From Bacteroidota bacterium (GTDB taxonomy: Bacteria > Bacteroidota > Bacteroidia > Chitinophagales > Chitinophagaceae): a DNA stretch of 64,000 bases. A program made the position numbers and the translations under genes. The notes beneath the pieces were generated by a model. It was not told the DNA's origin. It did not search any database and was given only the letters and a program-made list of their open reading frames with translations. Below are positions 33,537 through 42,527 of the stretch, piece by piece. Location: assembly GCA_028876495.1 (NCBI GenBank), contig JAGWRO010000093.1, positions 1-64,000 of the forward strand, read 5' to 3'. How positions within the stretch are numbered: position 1 is the stretch's first letter; every line of letters begins with the position of its first letter.

Positions 33537-34586
33537 ATGCTTAACAGAAGAAAATTCTTACAACTTTCAACACTTGCCACTCCGCTACTTTCATTCAAAA
33601 ATGTACTTACTAACGGCAAGGCACCCACGAAACCAATAGTTGTTTCAACATGGAATAACGGTAAAGAGGTAAACGCAGAAGCCTGGAAAATCCTTTCAAA
33701 TAACGGCCGCGCCCTGGATGCCGTGGAAGCCGGCGCCCGATATGTAGAAGATACAATTGATTGCTGCATTGGCCTGGGCGGCTACCCTGACAGGGACGGG
33801 ATTGTAACCCTTGATTCGTGCATCATGGATGAAAATGCAAATTGCGGTTCCGTTGGTGCTATTGAACAAATCAAGCATCCTATTTCGGTAGCAAGAAAAA
33901 TAATGGAAACCACGCCGCACATCATGTTGGTAGGCGATGGCGCTCAGCAATTTGCTCTTGAAAATGGTTTTGAAAAGCAGCAGCAAGTGCTTTCTGACCC
34001 TGCAAAAAAAGCTTATGACAACTGGTTGAAAAAAAGTGAATACAAGCCTGAAATAAATATCGAAAATAAAGAAGCTGTAGAGAAAAGTAAAAAAGGTAAT
34101 GGCCCTTTTGCTCCCCAATATTTTGATGATGGAAGGATCAACCACGACACAATGGGTTTGGTGGCATTGGATGCGTCAGGAAATATGAGCGGTGCAGTAA
34201 CCACCAGCGGGATGGCTTTTAAAATCCATGGCCGTGTAGGAGATTCTGCTATTATTGGCGACGGACTTTTTGTAGATAATGAAGTGGGTGCAGCAACTTC
34301 CAGCGGCATGGGTGAAGAAGTAATGCGTATTTGCGGAACTCATGTGGTAGTAGAATATATGCGACAAGGTTATTCGCCTGAGGTAGCCTGCAAAAAAGCA
34401 ATCGAGCGCATCATTCATCGAAGCGAAGAGAAAGCCAAGAAAGTACAGGTTGGTTTTTTAGCATTAAATAATAAAGGAGAATATGGCGCTTATGCTATCC
34501 AAAAAGGTTTCGTGTTTGCAGTAAAAAGCAATGGCGAAGAAAAGATTTATCCGGCCAAATATTTTTATGACCTTGGCGTTACCTGA
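33537..34586 (+). CDS. N(4)-(beta-N-acetylglucosaminyl)-L-asparaginase
   Basis: Ntn hydrolase of family 2 asparaginases that cleaves the GlcNAc-asparagine bond of glycoasparagine. The autoproteolytic nucleophile Thr205 is in HDTMG (203-207), preceded by the precursor linker. GRVGDSAIIGDGLFVDNEVG and ATSSGMGEEVMR complete the active site. The N-terminus MLNRRKFLQLSTLATPLLSF has a twin-arginine-type signal, so the enzyme is probably exported folded. 349 residues is normal. The gene is followed by cutC 20 bp later. Confidence 0.93.
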   Translation: MLNRRKFLQLSTLATPLLSFKNVLTNGKAPTKPIVVSTWNNGKEVNAEAWKILSNNGRALDAVEAGARYVEDTIDCCIGLGGYPDRDGIVTLDSCIMDENANCGSVGAIEQIKHPISVARKIMETTPHIMLVGDGAQQFALENGFEKQQQVLSDPAKKAYDNWLKKSEYKPEINIENKEAVEKSKKGNGPFAPQYFDDGRINHDTMGLVALDASGNMSGAVTTSGMAFKIHGRVGDSAIIGDGLFVDNEVGAATSSGMGEEVMRICGTHVVVEYMRQGYSPEVACKKAIERIIHRSEEKAKKVQVGFLALNNKGEYGAYAIQKGFVFAVKSNGEEKIYPAKYFYDLGVT

Positions 34587-34606
34587 TCAATTACTTAAAA
34601 AATTCT

Positions 34607-35344
34607 ATGAAATTAGAGATCATCGGTTTTAATATTGAAAGTTGTATCGCAGCCCAGTCAGCCGGTGCGGATAGGATTGAATTGTGCGCAGGCCCCGGAG
34701 AAGGCGGCACTACGCCTTCTTATGCTTTTATACAAACTGCAAGAGAAAAACTAAAAATTGATTTATATGTAATGATTCGGCCGCGTGGTGGTGATTTTTT
34801 ATATAGCGATGAAGATTTTGAGATCATGAAAAAGGACGTAGCGGTTTGCAAAAAACTAGGCTGCGATGGAATCGTAACGGGGATACTAAAAGCTGATGGT
34901 AACGTCGACAAAAAAAGATGTAAGGAATTGATTGAACTTGCTTATCCTTTAGAAGCAACTTTTCATCGTGCATTCGATCGCGTAAAAGATCCTTTTGAAT
35001 CTTTGGAAGAGGTTATTGAATCAGGATTTGAAAGAATTTTAACTTCAGGATTGAAACCAAAAGCTATTGAAAGTACCGATCTCCTTGCCAAATTAATTAA
35101 GCAGGCAAATGAAAGAATCATTATCATGCCGGGATCAGGAGTAAATGCTGACAATATCATTTCTATTGCTGAAAGTACCGGCGCTAAAGAGTTTCATAGC
35201 TCTGCTACCATTTCAAAAGAAACTGAAATGAAATTTACAAATACGCAAATGAAAGAATCACTTACCCACATTTCTGTAAATAAAGAAGACGTAAAAAAAA
35301 TGAGGCAGCTTTTAGATGACTACCATGCTAAAAATGCTCTTTAA
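34607..35344 (+). CDS. cutC: CutC-family protein
   Basis: 245 residues forming the CutC TIM-barrel: start MKLEIIGFNIESCIAAQSAG, then RIELCAGPGEGGTTPS and MIRPRGGDFLYSDEDFE, then HRAFDRVKDP. The family was named for copper homeostasis in E. coli, but that role is disputed and the metal link is unclear. Its order after the glycosylasparaginase gene suggests co-transcription. It is convergent with serA with only 5 bp between stops. Confidence 0.93.
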   Translation: MKLEIIGFNIESCIAAQSAGADRIELCAGPGEGGTTPSYAFIQTAREKLKIDLYVMIRPRGGDFLYSDEDFEIMKKDVAVCKKLGCDGIVTGILKADGNVDKKRCKELIELAYPLEATFHRAFDRVKDPFESLEEVIESGFERILTSGLKPKAIESTDLLAKLIKQANERIIIMPGSGVNADNIISIAESTGAKEFHSSATISKETEMKFTNTQMKESLTHISVNKEDVKKMRQLLDDYHAKNAL

Positions 35345-35349
35345 TTCCC

Positions 35350-36588
35350 TCAATACAATAATCTTACTTTTATGGTATCCTTCACACCTTTTAGTAATTG
35401 AAGCGCTTCTTTTGAAAGACTTTTATTTACATCCAATACTACATATCCAATATCATCATTCGTTTTTAAATATTGTGCCAGGATATTTATTTTATGAGAA
35501 GAAAGTTGCGTGTTGATTTCAGACAAAACGCCTGGTACATTCTTATGAATGTGTAAAATACGATGCGTATTCTCATTAGGCGGAAGATTTAATGGAGGAA
35601 CAGAATGAGAACCGGTTGTAATACCTCTTTCCAGGAAATTAAATAATTTGTTACTTACATCTTCACCAATATTTTGTTGTGCTTCTTCTGTAGAGCCACC
35701 AATATGAGGAGTTAAAATAACATTGCTTAATCCCTGCAAGGGAGTTGTAAATGGATCACCGTTTTTTGCAGGTTCTTTCGGAAACACATCTATAGCTGCA
35801 CCCCCCAGTTCATTTTTTTGGAGGGCCTTTCTTAATTCGTCCAGGTCAACTACACCCCCCCTCGCATAATTAATAAGAATCCCTGTTTTTTTGAAATATT
35901 TGATATTATTTTTATTAATTAAATTCCGGGTAGAAGGAAGATCAGGCACATGAAGCGTTACAATATCTGCCTCCTTTAACAGATCTTTCAATGTTTTTTT
36001 ACTCTCCGCATTACCAAGAGGCATTTTTGTTTCTGTATCGTAAAAAATCACTTTCATTCCAAGTGCTTCTGCGAGTACACTTACCTGCGAACCAATGTTT
36101 CCATACCCGATAATGCCTAAAATTTTCCCTCTGAGTTCATGGCTGCCCGTTGAGTCTTTTAGCCAAGTACCTTCATGAGCAGCTTTGTTTTTGTCTGGTA
36201 TTTTACGGATCAACATAATAGAAGAAGCCATTACCAATTCAGCAACAGAGCGGGTGTTGGAATAAGGGGCGTTAAACACCGCAACGCCATTATTCGTTGC
36301 CTCTTTCATGTTTACCTGGTTGGTGCCAATACAAAAACAGCCGATGGCTTGTAGTTTTTTTGCATTTTTTAACACTTCGGCAGTGATCTTTGATTTGGAA
36401 CGAATGCCCAACAAATGAACATTTTTAATTTCTTTAATTAACTCGGCTTCAGACAATGCTCCTGGCAATCTTTTAACTGATGTATAACCTGCGTCCAAAA
36501 ACTTTTCAGCTGCAGCTGAACTAATGTTTTCTAAAAAAAGAATATTTATTTTTTCTTTAGGATAACTGGTGATTTTTTTCTCTGGCAT
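35350..36588 (-). CDS. serA: D-3-phosphoglycerate dehydrogenase
   Basis: First step of serine biosynthesis from 3-phosphoglycerate. 412 residues: substrate domain, NAD-binding Rossmann motif GYGNIGSQ at about 160-167 with the acidic end of strand 2 (VIFYDTE), catalytic arginine in NYARGG near 238, the histidine in TPHIGGSTEEAQ near 292, and a C-terminal ACT domain from about 340 (HIHKNVPGVLSEINTQL) that usually binds serine for feedback inhibition. A -7 box TATATTTG lies upstream at 36612-36619. Confidence 0.94.
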   Translation of the reverse strand: MPEKKITSYPKEKINILFLENISSAAAEKFLDAGYTSVKRLPGALSEAELIKEIKNVHLLGIRSKSKITAEVLKNAKKLQAIGCFCIGTNQVNMKEATNNGVAVFNAPYSNTRSVAELVMASSIMLIRKIPDKNKAAHEGTWLKDSTGSHELRGKILGIIGYGNIGSQVSVLAEALGMKVIFYDTETKMPLGNAESKKTLKDLLKEADIVTLHVPDLPSTRNLINKNNIKYFKKTGILINYARGGVVDLDELRKALQKNELGGAAIDVFPKEPAKNGDPFTTPLQGLSNVILTPHIGGSTEEAQQNIGEDVSNKLFNFLERGITTGSHSVPPLNLPPNENTHRILHIHKNVPGVLSEINTQLSSHKINILAQYLKTNDDIGYVVLDVNKSLSKEALQLLKGVKDTIKVRLLY

Positions 36589-36611
36589 ATTAAAATAGTA
36601 ATGTAATATTG

Positions 36612-36619
36612 CAAATATA
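36612..36619 (-). promoter_or_regulatory. -7 promoter box of serA
   Basis: On the minus strand the sequence TATATTTG matches TAnnTTTG, 24 bp before the serA ATG. No TTG is seen at the expected -33 distance. Confidence 0.45.
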
Positions 36620-36645
36620 ACCCCTTAATCCTTGAATATTTTTTG

Positions 36646-37923
36646 ATGAGACTTAGAAATTTTTTTGCAATATTTATAGTTTTATTTTTTTTTATTTCCT
36701 CGTGCAGTTCGCACAGCATTAAAGCAAAACCAACTTCAAAAGACACTACAGGTTATATAGCACCTGACCTTGGTAAACTTCCCCCTAACCAGTTGGAAGT
36801 TTACCGAAATGAGGTGGAAAATTTTTATTATAACAAATTACTCCGAACGGGATTCAACGGCGCCATTCTTGTAGCCAAGAAAGGACAGGTGATATTTGAA
36901 GCTTACCATGGATATTATAATCTTAGGAAAAAAGATTCTCTCACAAGGCACAGCGCTTTTCACATCGCTTCCGTTTCAAAAACCTTTACTGCGATGGCTA
37001 CTTTGAAACTGGCACAAATGGGGAAACTTTCTCTTGATGATGATGTGAAAAAATTTCTTCCCGCCTTTCCATACGATAATGTTAGAGTAAAAGATTTGCT
37101 AAGCCACAGAAGTGGTTTACCCAACTACCTTTATTTTATGGACAAGTTAGGCTGGGATACCAAGCAACATGTAACCAATAAGGATGTGCTTGATTATCTG
37201 ATAAAATTTAAACCACCCGCTACAAAACCCAATACGCATTTTACCTATTGCAATACCAATTATGCCTTGCTGGGATTAATTATTGAAAAGGCTTCTGGAG
37301 AATCTTACGCTGATTTTTTAAAGCAACAGTTTTTTACGCCACTACATATGGATGACACCTATGTTTGGAACATAAGTGACAGCGCTACTGCGATGCCTTC
37401 TTACGATTACCGGGGAAGACAGGAAGCCTTTACTTTTTTAGATTGCGGGTTTGGTGATAAAAATATTTACAGTACCCCTGAAGACTTGCTTAAATGGGAC
37501 CAGGCTTTATACACGAATGAGATCCTTAGTAAAGAAATGCTTGAAAAAGCGTATACGCCTTACAGCAATGAAAAGCCGGGAATAAGAAATTATGGTTACG
37601 GATGGCGAATGAATGTATATCCTGATGGCCGTAAAATCATTTATCATAATGGCTGGTGGCATGGCAATAATGCAGTGTTTATAAGGATGATCCAGGACTC
37701 AGTAACGATTATTGTACTCGGCAATAAATATAATCGCAATATTTACGAGGCTAAGGAAATGGAGAAGTATTTTAATGGAAAAGATACTTCACCCAACGAT
37801 GAAGAAAATGCTGAAATGCCGCAGGAAGAAACAATAAGTAAAGCAACTCCAAAAGCCAAAGCTCATACTTCACTAACCCGAAAAAAAGTAGTAAAAAAAT
37901 CAATTGTAAAAAGGAAAAGATAA
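36646..37923 (+). CDS. beta-lactamase-fold serine hydrolase (lipoprotein)
   Basis: About 425 residues; ATG 36646 is chosen over the TTG directly before it. A lipoprotein signal ends in FISSC. The class C beta-lactamase/DD-peptidase motifs are present: SVSK near 109-112, YCN near 205 (FTYCNTNYALLG), and HNGWWHG near 336-342. The C-terminal 40 residues are unusually rich in Lys and Thr (KATPKAKAHTSLTRKKVVKK), a low-complexity tail not part of the fold. Probably a periplasmic esterase or D-Ala-D-Ala-type peptidase. Confidence 0.9.
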   Translation: MRLRNFFAIFIVLFFFISSCSSHSIKAKPTSKDTTGYIAPDLGKLPPNQLEVYRNEVENFYYNKLLRTGFNGAILVAKKGQVIFEAYHGYYNLRKKDSLTRHSAFHIASVSKTFTAMATLKLAQMGKLSLDDDVKKFLPAFPYDNVRVKDLLSHRSGLPNYLYFMDKLGWDTKQHVTNKDVLDYLIKFKPPATKPNTHFTYCNTNYALLGLIIEKASGESYADFLKQQFFTPLHMDDTYVWNISDSATAMPSYDYRGRQEAFTFLDCGFGDKNIYSTPEDLLKWDQALYTNEILSKEMLEKAYTPYSNEKPGIRNYGYGWRMNVYPDGRKIIYHNGWWHGNNAVFIRMIQDSVTIIVLGNKYNRNIYEAKEMEKYFNGKDTSPNDEENAEMPQEETISKATPKAKAHTSLTRKKVVKKSIVKRKR

Positions 37924-38138
37924 TAACGCTTTATTTAAGCTAACACATTAGACCATATTCTAATTAGTCTTTTGAATATTTCAGTTCAGCGGATAATTTA
38001 TTTTACAGTAAGCAAATAAATAATCGGTTTTTTAATTCTTGTTTTAAAACCTGTTTGAACGGGTAAAGGTATTTTCACAATTAATCCACCATCACCACAT
38101 GTTATTTATCTTTAAGCAATGACCCGGTAATTTCAGCC

Positions 38139-38152
38139 AATTGGGCCCAATT
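38139..38152. promoter_or_regulatory. 14-bp perfect palindrome
   Basis: AATTGGGCCCAATT reads the same on both strands. It is in the long space before the DeoR-family gene and could be an operator for a dimeric regulator. Confidence 0.45.
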
Positions 38153-38170
38153 TCTTTTCACTACCAATTA

Positions 38171-38222
38171 ACCCGCTTTATACAATAATAATCATGTATA
38201 AACCGCATTATACCGCATAAAT
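38171..38222. promoter_or_regulatory. direct repeats ACC(C)GCWTTATA
   Basis: ACCCGCTTTATAC (38171), ACCGCATTATAC (38202) and ACCGCATAAAT (38212) share one core in the same direction. DeoR-type regulators often bind several copies of a short repeat, so this may be autoregulation. Inferred. Confidence 0.35.
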
Positions 38223-38485
38223 TTAATTATTGTTACCATTGTGAGCCCATATTACTTTAACAGAATGGTTTGTCATCATAAATCACTTTTATTCTACTTA
38301 AAATCCTTTTATAATAAGAATTAGAGGGTATAACTACTCGCGAAATTTTGCCCAAAAACCTAAAAAGTTATTAACATTTTTGCGTTTTTTTGCCTATTTA
38401 AGTAATAAAATGCAAATAAATATTGCACGCTGTGAATTTTCTGTTAAAAAAAGTAATAAGTTTGCTTATAAACATAAACTAACAA

Positions 38486-39235
38486 ATGCTTAGAATTGAT
38501 AGACACGCCTTTATTATTCACCAGGTCAATCTGCATAACAAAGTTTTGTCAACAGATCTTAGTAAGCAATTAAAGGTATCCGATGACACAGTTCGCAGAG
38601 ATATACAACAATTAGCAGAGGCTGGAAAAATTATAAAAGTTCATGGTGGTGCATTGTCAAGATCATTTCATAATACATACACTACTTCAGACGATGTTTA
38701 TGCTTACAAACAAAAAAAGATCATTGCTGAAAAAGCGATTTCATTAATTAAAGATGGAATGTGCGTTTTGACAACAGGTGGAACCACCATCATCGAAATG
38801 GCGCGGGCACTACCAACTGAACTACATGCCACTTTTATTTCAGGAAGTATTCCGGCTTTGGCAGAATATATCATCCATCCGAACATAGAGGTAATTGCTA
38901 TTGGTGACAAAATTTCCAAAGATTCCAAACTTACCGTGGGAGCTGATGCAATTGCGCGAATTAAGGAATTGAAAGTAGACTTGTGCTTTTTAGGCGTCTC
39001 AGCCATCAACCTCGAGAATGGAGTTTCAGACAATGATTGGGAGGTAGTTCAAATAAAAAAAGCAATGGTTGAAGCATCGAAAAAACTGATTTGTTTAACC
39101 ATTTCAGAAAAGATCAATTCTCAACAGCCTTTCCAGGTATGTGATAGCAAAAAGATCCATACACTTATAACAGAATTATCACCGGATGATCCATTATTAA
39201 GCCCTTACAAAGAAGCAGGTATAACTGTATTATAA
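38486..39235 (+). CDS. DeoR/GlpR-family transcriptional regulator
   Basis: 249 residues: N-terminal winged HTH (LHNKVLSTDLSKQLKVSDDT then VRRDIQQLAEAGKIIKVHGG, the DeoR signature) and a C-terminal sugar-phosphate sensor domain of the DeoRC type (LTTGGTTIIEMARALPTE, LFLGVSAINLENG). Usually a repressor relieved by a phosphorylated sugar. It lies 120 bp upstream of the SusC/SusD pair on the same strand, so it probably controls that uptake system. Confidence 0.93.
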   Translation: MLRIDRHAFIIHQVNLHNKVLSTDLSKQLKVSDDTVRRDIQQLAEAGKIIKVHGGALSRSFHNTYTTSDDVYAYKQKKIIAEKAISLIKDGMCVLTTGGTTIIEMARALPTELHATFISGSIPALAEYIIHPNIEVIAIGDKISKDSKLTVGADAIARIKELKVDLCFLGVSAINLENGVSDNDWEVVQIKKAMVEASKKLICLTISEKINSQQPFQVCDSKKIHTLITELSPDDPLLSPYKEAGITVL

Positions 39236-39355
39236 AAAAATCTTAATTAACTCAAAAAAATATCATTTACCAACCAACAAAAACAGAATAACCAATTCCC
39301 AAAATATATATTGGAATAATTTTTTAAAAAACCCTTTAATCTTAAAATTTCGCAC

Positions 39356-42300
39356 ATGAGAAAACTTTTAACGGCATTTTTTGCATTATTATTAATGCAT
39401 GTAAGCCAAACAACGTTTGCACAGGAACGAACAATCACCGGAACCATATTGACATCCGATGATACACCTGTGCCAGGTGCAAGCGTCCTCATCAAAGGAA
39501 GCGGCTCCGGAACACAGACAGACAGTAAGGGACACTTTTCCATTAAAGCCAGGATTGGAGATGTCTTGGTAATAAGTGCAATTGGCTTTACTGCCCGGGA
39601 AGTCAAAGTCGGAAGCTCTTCTCCCGGCACTATTACCCTGGAAAAAAGCAACGATCAGTTACAGGAAGTCGTTGTAACGGCCCTGGGTATTAAAAAAGAA
39701 CGGAAGGCGTTAGGCTATTCTGTTTCTGAGTTAGATGCGAAGGAATTGATGAAAAATAAGAATACTAATGTGATTAATTCTTTAGCAGGTAAAGTTCCTG
39801 GTGTAAACATTACTCAATTTAGTGGGGCAGCAGGTGCCGGAGCATCTATAACTATTCGCGGTGGTAATTCTACATCGGAGGGAAGGCAAAATCAGCCGTT
39901 ATTTGTTGTAGATGGTATTATATATGATAATTCTACATCTGTTACCGGTAACACCGGTACTGATGGCCTTTCCCGCAGCAATACCACCTACTCCGATCGT
40001 ATCATGGATATTAACCCGGAAGATATTCAGAGCTTATCAGTTTTAAAAGGTGCAGCTGCAGCTGCATTGTATGGATCACGGGCAGCTGATGGAGTTGTTA
40101 TTATTACTACAAAGCAAGGACAAGAAGGCAGAGTAACAGTAAATGTCAATAGCAAGATGAGTACTTCCTGGGCAGATAAATTGCCTCAAGCTCAAACCAC
40201 ATTTGGACCCGGAAACTATTCCAGCAATGGCGTATTAAACGATGTTACTTATGGTTCATGGGGACCGAAAATTCCGTCTGACAGTACTATATATGATAAC
40301 ATTGGTAATTTCTTTCAAAACGGCGTTATATATGATAATAACGTAAACGTATCCGGTGGTTCAAAAAACGGTACTTTTTATCTATCGGGATCTAACTTTA
40401 AGCAAACAGGTATCATTCCCGGCACAGATTATGATAAAACCACTTTCCGTTTTAATGGTGATCAGAAATACGGACGTTTGACACTGAATGCAAATGCTGC
40501 CTATTCTATTGCCAATACCAACAGAACCTTGACTACTTCAGGCTTGTATGGAGGCGGTGGCAATGGAACAATGGGGGCTGTATATAGCTGGCCACAGACA
40601 TTCAATATGGCAAATTACATAAACCCGGATGGAACACAATATCGCAAATTTGCAGGCACTATACCTTTAGAAAGCGATATTGACAATCCTAATTGGATAA
40701 TAAACCAGGATAATCTAACGTCAAAAACCAACCGGTTCACCGGAGGCATAAACGGCAATTTTAAAATTGCAAGCTGGTGGGATATTACAGGACGTGTGGG
40801 TTATGACCAATACACCACTAACGATTATACCTTCATTGCTCCGGGTTCTGCTGTTATTCCATTATATCAAACCGGGCGTTTGAGTAAAGACCAGCTTAAT
40901 TATACTTACATGTCAACAACGGTGATGAGTAATTTTCATAAAACATTTGGAGATTTTGATACGCACCTGATGTTGGGAACCACTTCAGAAAGTACCGAAT
41001 GGCTAAATCAGAATCATTGGGGATACAACTTTATTACTGCCGGCACTATCAGCTTTAATAATATTTCCACCGATAATAAATTTTTTACGGATGGTACCAC
41101 TAAAAAGCGACTGGTAGGAGGATATGGAGAATTTGGCATATCTTATAAAGATCTTATCTATCTAACTGCAACAGGGCGAAACGATTGGTCGTCCACCTTG
41201 CCTATCCAAAATAGGTCTTATTTTTATCCATCTATAAGCGGTTCTTTTGTTTTCACCCAATTGTTACCAGCAAACAATATTCTTTCTTTCGGTAAAATTC
41301 GCGGAAGTTGGGCACAGGTTGGTAAGGACGCCAATGCTTATGCTACAAATACTTATGTTAATCCCCCGATCACCATTGGCTCTTTTACCGGGGTGGGTAA
41401 TCAGTACTATGCCGGTAATCCTATATTGAAACCGGAAATTCAAAATTCCTGGGAAGTTGGAGGAGAGTTTAGATTTTTGAATGGACGCCTTGGTTTGGAT
41501 TATACGTATTATCATAGTCAAACAAAGAATCAAATTGCCCAACCACGTTTAGCTCAATCCGGCGGGTTCATTTTCAGCTCCCTCAATAGTGGCTCTGTCA
41601 TTAACAAGGGTATGGAAATAGCGGTTACGGGTAAACCTATAGTTAGAAAGGATTTCTCGTGGGATATGATGTTGAATTTTTCCTACAATAAAGGCAGATT
41701 AGGTGCGTTCCTTCCGGGCATAGCATACTTCTACCCCACAGATGCCCAGTTTGGAACAGTAAAAGCCGCCTCAATTCCTAACGGTGGTTATTTTCTGGGG
41801 ATGACTGGTCAGCCTTATTTGCGCGAAGTTGACACAACCGGGAAAGAAATTCCAAACGGACCCTACCAGGTGGATCCCACAACGGGCTTATATAAGCTAA
41901 ACACTACTAATCCCGTAGTAGGTAACCGTGAACCGGATTTCATAGCTGGCTTTAGTAATACTTTACGTTATAAAAACTTCACGTTATCATTCCTTCTCGA
42001 TATCCGCAAGGGTGGAGATGTATTCAACGGTACAGAGTATTCTATGGTTGTTAATGGTTTAAGCAAAAAAACTTTACTAAATGATCGACAGTCAGTTACA
42101 GTAACAGGTGTCAATAGCCAGACAGGGGGAGATTATACTCAAACTTACAATGCAGATCAGTCTTATACGATTAATGGAACAACTTATTCCGGTCAGTATA
42201 TGATTGAAAGGTATTGGGCAAACTATGCAGCTAATTCCGAAAACTTTATTACTTCTGTAAATTGGCTGAAACTGCGTTCTTTGTCATTAACGTATGACTT

Positions 42301-42508
42301 CACCAATATGTTGAAGAACCAAAAAATTATTAAAGGAATTTCAGCAACTGCGGTGGGCACTAATTTATTTACAATAACAAACTACAAAGGAATGGATCCC
42401 GAAGTAAGCGCAGCGGGGGGAACAGGAGGTTCGGGTTCTACAGGTATTGATTACCTTGGAGTGCCTGCGGTATCTACTTTCACCTTCGGAATAAATCTTA
42501 GATTTTAA
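39356..42508 (+). CDS. SusC/RagA-family TonB-dependent outer-membrane transporter
   Basis: 1050 residues: signal peptide to about residue 22, a carboxypeptidase-like beta domain (ITGTILTSDDTPVPGASVLI), the TonB box region and plug (LQEVVVTALGIKKERKALGY, then SITIRGGNS, FVVDGIIYDN, SVLKGAAAAALYGSRAADG), then the beta-barrel ending in FGINLRF. Intact, unlike the first SusC in the window. Works with the SusD 19 bp downstream; likely imports a saccharide given the DeoR regulator. Substrate not known. Confidence 0.94.
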   Translation: MRKLLTAFFALLLMHVSQTTFAQERTITGTILTSDDTPVPGASVLIKGSGSGTQTDSKGHFSIKARIGDVLVISAIGFTAREVKVGSSSPGTITLEKSNDQLQEVVVTALGIKKERKALGYSVSELDAKELMKNKNTNVINSLAGKVPGVNITQFSGAAGAGASITIRGGNSTSEGRQNQPLFVVDGIIYDNSTSVTGNTGTDGLSRSNTTYSDRIMDINPEDIQSLSVLKGAAAAALYGSRAADGVVIITTKQGQEGRVTVNVNSKMSTSWADKLPQAQTTFGPGNYSSNGVLNDVTYGSWGPKIPSDSTIYDNIGNFFQNGVIYDNNVNVSGGSKNGTFYLSGSNFKQTGIIPGTDYDKTTFRFNGDQKYGRLTLNANAAYSIANTNRTLTTSGLYGGGGNGTMGAVYSWPQTFNMANYINPDGTQYRKFAGTIPLESDIDNPNWIINQDNLTSKTNRFTGGINGNFKIASWWDITGRVGYDQYTTNDYTFIAPGSAVIPLYQTGRLSKDQLNYTYMSTTVMSNFHKTFGDFDTHLMLGTTSESTEWLNQNHWGYNFITAGTISFNNISTDNKFFTDGTTKKRLVGGYGEFGISYKDLIYLTATGRNDWSSTLPIQNRSYFYPSISGSFVFTQLLPANNILSFGKIRGSWAQVGKDANAYATNTYVNPPITIGSFTGVGNQYYAGNPILKPEIQNSWEVGGEFRFLNGRLGLDYTYYHSQTKNQIAQPRLAQSGGFIFSSLNSGSVINKGMEIAVTGKPIVRKDFSWDMMLNFSYNKGRLGAFLPGIAYFYPTDAQFGTVKAASIPNGGYFLGMTGQPYLREVDTTGKEIPNGPYQVDPTTGLYKLNTTNPVVGNREPDFIAGFSNTLRYKNFTLSFLLDIRKGGDVFNGTEYSMVVNGLSKKTLLNDRQSVTVTGVNSQTGGDYTQTYNADQSYTINGTTYSGQYMIERYWANYAANSENFITSVNWLKLRSLSLTYDFTNMLKNQKIIKGISATAVGTNLFTITNYKGMDPEVSAAGGTGGSGSTGIDYLGVPAVSTFTFGINLRF

Positions 42509-42527
42509 CCACCAAAAAAATAAAGTT

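Larger units (their letters stand above)
37924..38485. other. long regulatory region before the DeoR-SusC-SusD genes
   Basis: 562 bp without an open frame. It contains a perfect 14-bp palindrome (38139-38152), three direct repeats around ACCGCATTATA (38171-38222), and a TAAGTTTG box at 38457-38464 before the DeoR gene, without a clear -33 TTG. Confidence 0.5.
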
